Below are positions 20,380 to 64,000 of a stretch of DNA of 64,000 bases, in pieces. The translations under genes and the position numbers were made by a program. This DNA comes from Allolobophora icterica. Its lineage: Eukaryota > Annelida > Clitellata > Crassiclitellata > Lumbricidae. The notes beneath the pieces were generated by a model. That model saw nothing but the letters and a program-made list of their open reading frames with translations, was not told the origin of the DNA and ran no database searches. The DNA lies in the NCBI GenBank assembly GCA_963556255.1, contig OY744613.1:36385555-36449554 (forward strand), in the 5' to 3' direction. The first letter of the stretch is position 1, and the number at the start of each line of letters is the position of its first letter.

Positions 20380-21220
20380 TTTTTTAATGGAAATCTACAT
20401 TGCATGTTGGCAGTAACAACACAATAATACACAGGAATTTCCCAGGTTTGTTAAGTGTCAGCCTGATAGGAAGCAGATGAATAACTACATGGATGAAAGT
20501 GAACATTTTATCTAAAGGAAACTTAGCTCTGGCAGCACAAAATAGAATAACGGATTTTTTAATGTAAAGTAGAATATGGCTGTACTGAGAGCTACCTAAG
20601 TATGATAACTTGTCTCGGAAATGCTTCCGTGTCAGGATGCTATACAAATAGCCTTTTGTATCGTTTATATCTATTATGTATTCATTTGTAATAACTTTTC
20701 TCTTAAATGTGTAGTAGGTCAACAGAGACATTGTCACAAATTAATTGGTTACATTGTTTGATTGTAATGTGTAATACGAAATAATATGCTGTACAGCACT
20801 GTGCGTTTGCTAGCGCTTCTTAATAAAGAATATACTTACTTACTTACTTATTTACATTACATGATGCATGTAATTATACACTTTCATTTCTAAATACATG
20901 CTAAATTATGAAGAACTTGAACAAGCTGGGCTATTGCTATCACTTTGTCTACAAAATGTTGCTTGTTTGTTACACTCTGAAACCTGTCACATGCAATAAT
21001 GTAAACTGTAATCTATTTTAAATGATTGCTGACAGTTTTTAAGTGGAATAAACTTAACTGTGTAATATTAATTCCAGTTAGCACATACTGTGGTAATATA
21101 CACTAAGGCCAATATACATTATGCATTATTTACAATATATTATGCATTATTTACAGGTGGCAAGTCCATAACGTTTCTGTCTGGCAAGCTGTGTTACTGT
21201 TGCCTAACTGTTAACACTTA
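20380..21220. other. AT-rich intergenic stretch with a LINE-like tail
   Basis: A 117-residue minus frame (20,384-20,737) has no motif I recognise. The segment 20,765-20,855 (TGTACAGCACTGTGCGTTTG, then AATAAAGAATATACTTACTTAC) resembles the tails at 21,870-21,930 and 46,070-46,130, so it is probably a LINE 3' terminus. Confidence 0.4.
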
Positions 21221-21225
21221 AATGA

Positions 21226-21357
21226 CAAGAGTGTACTAAAAGTGACTGGGAAACCAAAGCAGCTCGTCATTAATGCATTAATACAAAATTCGATTAAGGT
21301 GACAAGTTTACTCTTAACTGATTTGCACTGTAGTACCAGACATGGTTCACACTTTGG
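21226..21357. repeat. Locally duplicated segment, copy 1
   Basis: Contains GTGTACTAAAAGTGACTGGG and GTTTACTCTTAACTGATTTG. Both occur again, in the same order, at 21,790-21,850 and 22,148-22,201; the first alone occurs again near 22,890-22,925. Confidence 0.9.
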
Positions 21358-21789
21358 ATCTGATGTCAGTAACTGGCTCGCATTGGGCTTATGATCAAAT
21401 TCTGCTAATAAGTCCACTGAGAACATGGATTAAAATGTCAAGTTTCTCAAATGTCAAGATGAATGTACACTGTAGAGATAAATCATTTTGCAAGTCCACA
21501 CTAAATGCATTTGCAGTTTACAAAATAACGTGCCTTGATTATGAAATTAGATTTGTATTCTGCAGTCCGAAATAACGCAATTAATAATATGAACAAACAA
21601 ATTTGTTACATTACGTTTTTGTTTTAATGACTCGCATTCGAAAAAAACATTTTTGAATTGTTTTTTAACCTTCTTAGGACGGGTAAACATCTAGTGAGAA
21701 CACAAGGTAATGTAAAGTAAGGTAATGCAAGAGAAGATAAGGTAATGCAAAGATTAACATAAGGTAAGGTAGGCTAGGCTCATTGGTGG

Positions 21790-22201
21790 TGACAAGAGTG
21801 TACTAAAAGTGACTGGGAAACCAAAGCAGCTCGTCATTAATGCGTTAATACGTGTGGCTGCCGTTTCTACTATATGTATGTTCACTGTACAGCGCAGTGC
21901 GTTTGCAGGCACTTAATTAAAGAAGATTATTATTATTATTATTATTATTATGAACTATAAGACCAAATTTAAGCTGGAATCTTTGCTCGATGGGCAGCCA
22001 CTGTATTGAGTGCAATATGGGTGAGATATGCTGATACCTAATGGCTTTTGTTATGGCTCTGGTCACAGAATTTTGAACCATATGTAGTTTGTGTAAATCT
22101 CCCTTAGTGATACCAAAGGGAATCGAGTGCCACATTTAAGTCCGAAAAAGTTTACTCTTAACTGATTTGCACTGTAGTACCAGACATGGTTCACACTTTT
22201 T
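21790..22201. repeat. Locally duplicated segment, copy 2, split by a LINE fragment
   Basis: Same two blocks as 21,226-21,357, separated here by about 295 bp holding a minus-strand LINE fragment. The copy was made first and the LINE entered later. Confidence 0.85.
21852..22147 (-). mobile_element. LINE C-terminal fragment
   Basis: Minus strand: HSIPFGITKGDLHKLHMVQN, then SVTRAITKA, YQHISPILHSIQWLPIEQRF and an ATT-repeat tail (about 21,928-21,951). This is the R..HI.PIL..LHWLP block of CR1/L2-type ORFs, inside duplicated segment copy 2. Confidence 0.8.
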
Positions 22202-22204
22202 CCT

Positions 22205-22210
22205 TTTATT
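22205..22210 (-). promoter_or_regulatory. Candidate polyadenylation signal of DHX8
   Basis: TTTATT on plus is AATAAA on minus, about 365 bp past the DHX8 stop codon. It is a plausible signal in this AT-rich region, but other AT-rich hexamers nearby cannot be excluded. Confidence 0.4.
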
Positions 22211-22575
22211 TGCAATCATGCAAATGCAATCATACACTGCATTATAGAAGTTCTAGATTCACATTAGGTTAGATTAGATTAGAATTAGGTTGACTCACTA
22301 GACTCATAATTAGGTTGGGTTAGATGGGTTGATGCATACGAGCACTGTGATGCAACAACTCCAGTTCAGCATTACCATTCATGAGTTAAATGTACACACG
22401 TATAGTTCTTTTAATCACCTTTCATTGGTTATTTAGATTTAACAAAAGAGCTATGGAAATGAACACCAATCCTGAAAGTTCTAAACAGTTGATATTCTGT
22501 TGTCCATTGATCCCAGGATACTCTCTTTCTCCTCCATTCCGCACGTGACAACATTGGTCGAAATCAGCATGACAA

Positions 22576-63016
<40,441 letters not shown>

Positions 63017-63588
63017 CTAAAATAGCAATTATCATTAAATTTTGGTTAGCCAGTTATGTATACACATAACGTGTAGGAAGCCAATCACAGGCTGACAGGC
63101 TCTACGTTGCATCACTTAATCGAACTCTCTACCAAACTTCTATCGGATAATGCTAGGTTTAAGCAACTGTGGAAACTTGTGTGAAAACTTGTTTAATTTG
63201 CCAAATGAGCATATCGAACAAATTTAATTGTACCAACTTCTGCTTCACCAAGAACGTTGTGGTTGGCCTTAAATAAATCACTACACTGGGAGAAGTTACA
63301 TTTGTCCCCACTGTGTGCTTGGCTACCATGATCTTGCAAGTAAATTCTTGACCTTTTCTGATATAAGAATTAATTTGGTTGTTTACAAAATACATTAGAT
63401 AAATTCCTTCATCCAAATTTTGCACCTTCTGTCATGGATATCTTTCATCGAACTCTTGCTGTGATTCAAAACATTATCTTTCCTCACCTAATAAAACTCT
63501 TTGACACCATTCTGCATGTCTTTTGAAAGGGTACTTTGATGCCCTGTGTTCAACCATTACATCAATTATCAATTCCTCATTGCATAGG
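63017..63588. other. DHX8 intron, nothing recognised
   Basis: A minus frame at 63,159-63,425 has no splice-bounded block like the DHX8 N-terminus, so it was not joined to the gene. Confidence 0.4.
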
Positions 63589-64000
63589 CAGTGATGGGCA
63601 ATAGTTAACTAAAAAGTTGGTAACTTTTAGTTTAACTAATTTTTTTAAGTTAAGGATGAAGTTTAACTAAAAATAAATAGTTTAGTTAAAACCATAGTTT
63701 AACTAAAAAAATTAGTTGCTAACTAAAAAGTTTAACTAAAAAATCAGCAATACGCAACTATTTTTCGCAATGAACATTGAACACTGTCAACAACTCAACG
63801 CGAAACTTATTGATTAACACTGAATGATTTTAGCATTAACAGCCTGTGTTTTCAATTTCATGCACTACTTACAGTGGGCCTGTAACTGTATGCTAGAAGA
63901 GTACACTTTGCATAGTTTGAGGGTGAAATTGTCATTGACGCTCTGCATTATTACAGTTCACTTAACCTCTGTTATTGTGAAAATGTGTGTCATAAAAAGT
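63589..64000. mobile_element. Left end of a hAT-like element, cut by the window edge
   Basis: Begins CAGTGATGGGCAATAG, followed by many inverted and direct TTTAACTAAAAA repeats (63,600-63,745). The form CAGTG... with repeated subterminal motifs fits a hAT element. The right end and TSD are outside. Confidence 0.55.

Noticed and set aside
20384..20737. 117-residue minus frame as a host gene
   Set aside because: No motif, no codon-bias contrast visible, next to LINE-tail sequence.
63159..63425. Upstream DHX8 exon
   Set aside because: Sequence does not resemble the DHX8 N-terminus and splice phases do not fit the exon at 63,016.

Overview
The window looks like a TE-rich invertebrate animal genome, probably marine, though the phylum cannot be read from the sequence. 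Evidence: long genes with many GT-AG introns, dense and mostly decayed LINEs, SINEs and DNA transposons, microsatellites, and no bacterial-style operons.

Two host genes are supported, both on the minus strand. The main one is DHX8 (Prp22-type DEAH-box splicing helicase). I could join 19 exons from 63,016 down to the stop codon at 22,576. All have GT/AG borders and compatible phases, giving 3,303 nt (1,100 codons plus stop). The 5' exons (roughly the first 120-130 residues, judged from the human protein) lie beyond the right edge. The second gene has a single exon with a donor site at 13,454-14,324, probably the first coding exon of a TBC1D30-like Rab-GAP. Its remaining exons were not found and are probably left of the window.

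Most other recognisable sequence is mobile DNA. (1) 1-7.6 kb: LINE 3' ends, a hAT-type MITE, a LINE C-terminal half with a PD-(D/E)XK-like motif, a chimeric reverse-transcriptase ORF, and head-to-head LINE ends carrying a SINE. (2) 7.65-10.56 kb: an element with about 530-bp terminal inverted repeats enclosing a decayed PIN/FEN-like nuclease gene, the best candidate for an under-described system. (3) 10.6-13.4 kb: an RTE remnant and a decayed coiled-coil ORF. (4) 14.6-22.2 kb: L2-like and RTE remnants, a 909-bp hAT element with an exact 8-bp target duplication inside a LINE ORF, and small duplications near the DHX8 3' end. (5) 22.6-63 kb: DHX8, whose introns hold a nearly intact L2 element, hAT elements, a pogo/Tigger-like element with a nested MITE, a piggyBac-like MITE, SINEs, a 607-bp duplication of about 99% identity in two introns, and many LINE fragments. 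(6) 63-64 kb: the last visible exon and the left end of another hAT-like element.

Calls rest on reading the six frames, splice sites, inverted repeats and target-site duplications by eye. Family names come from remembered protein motifs; no database search was run.
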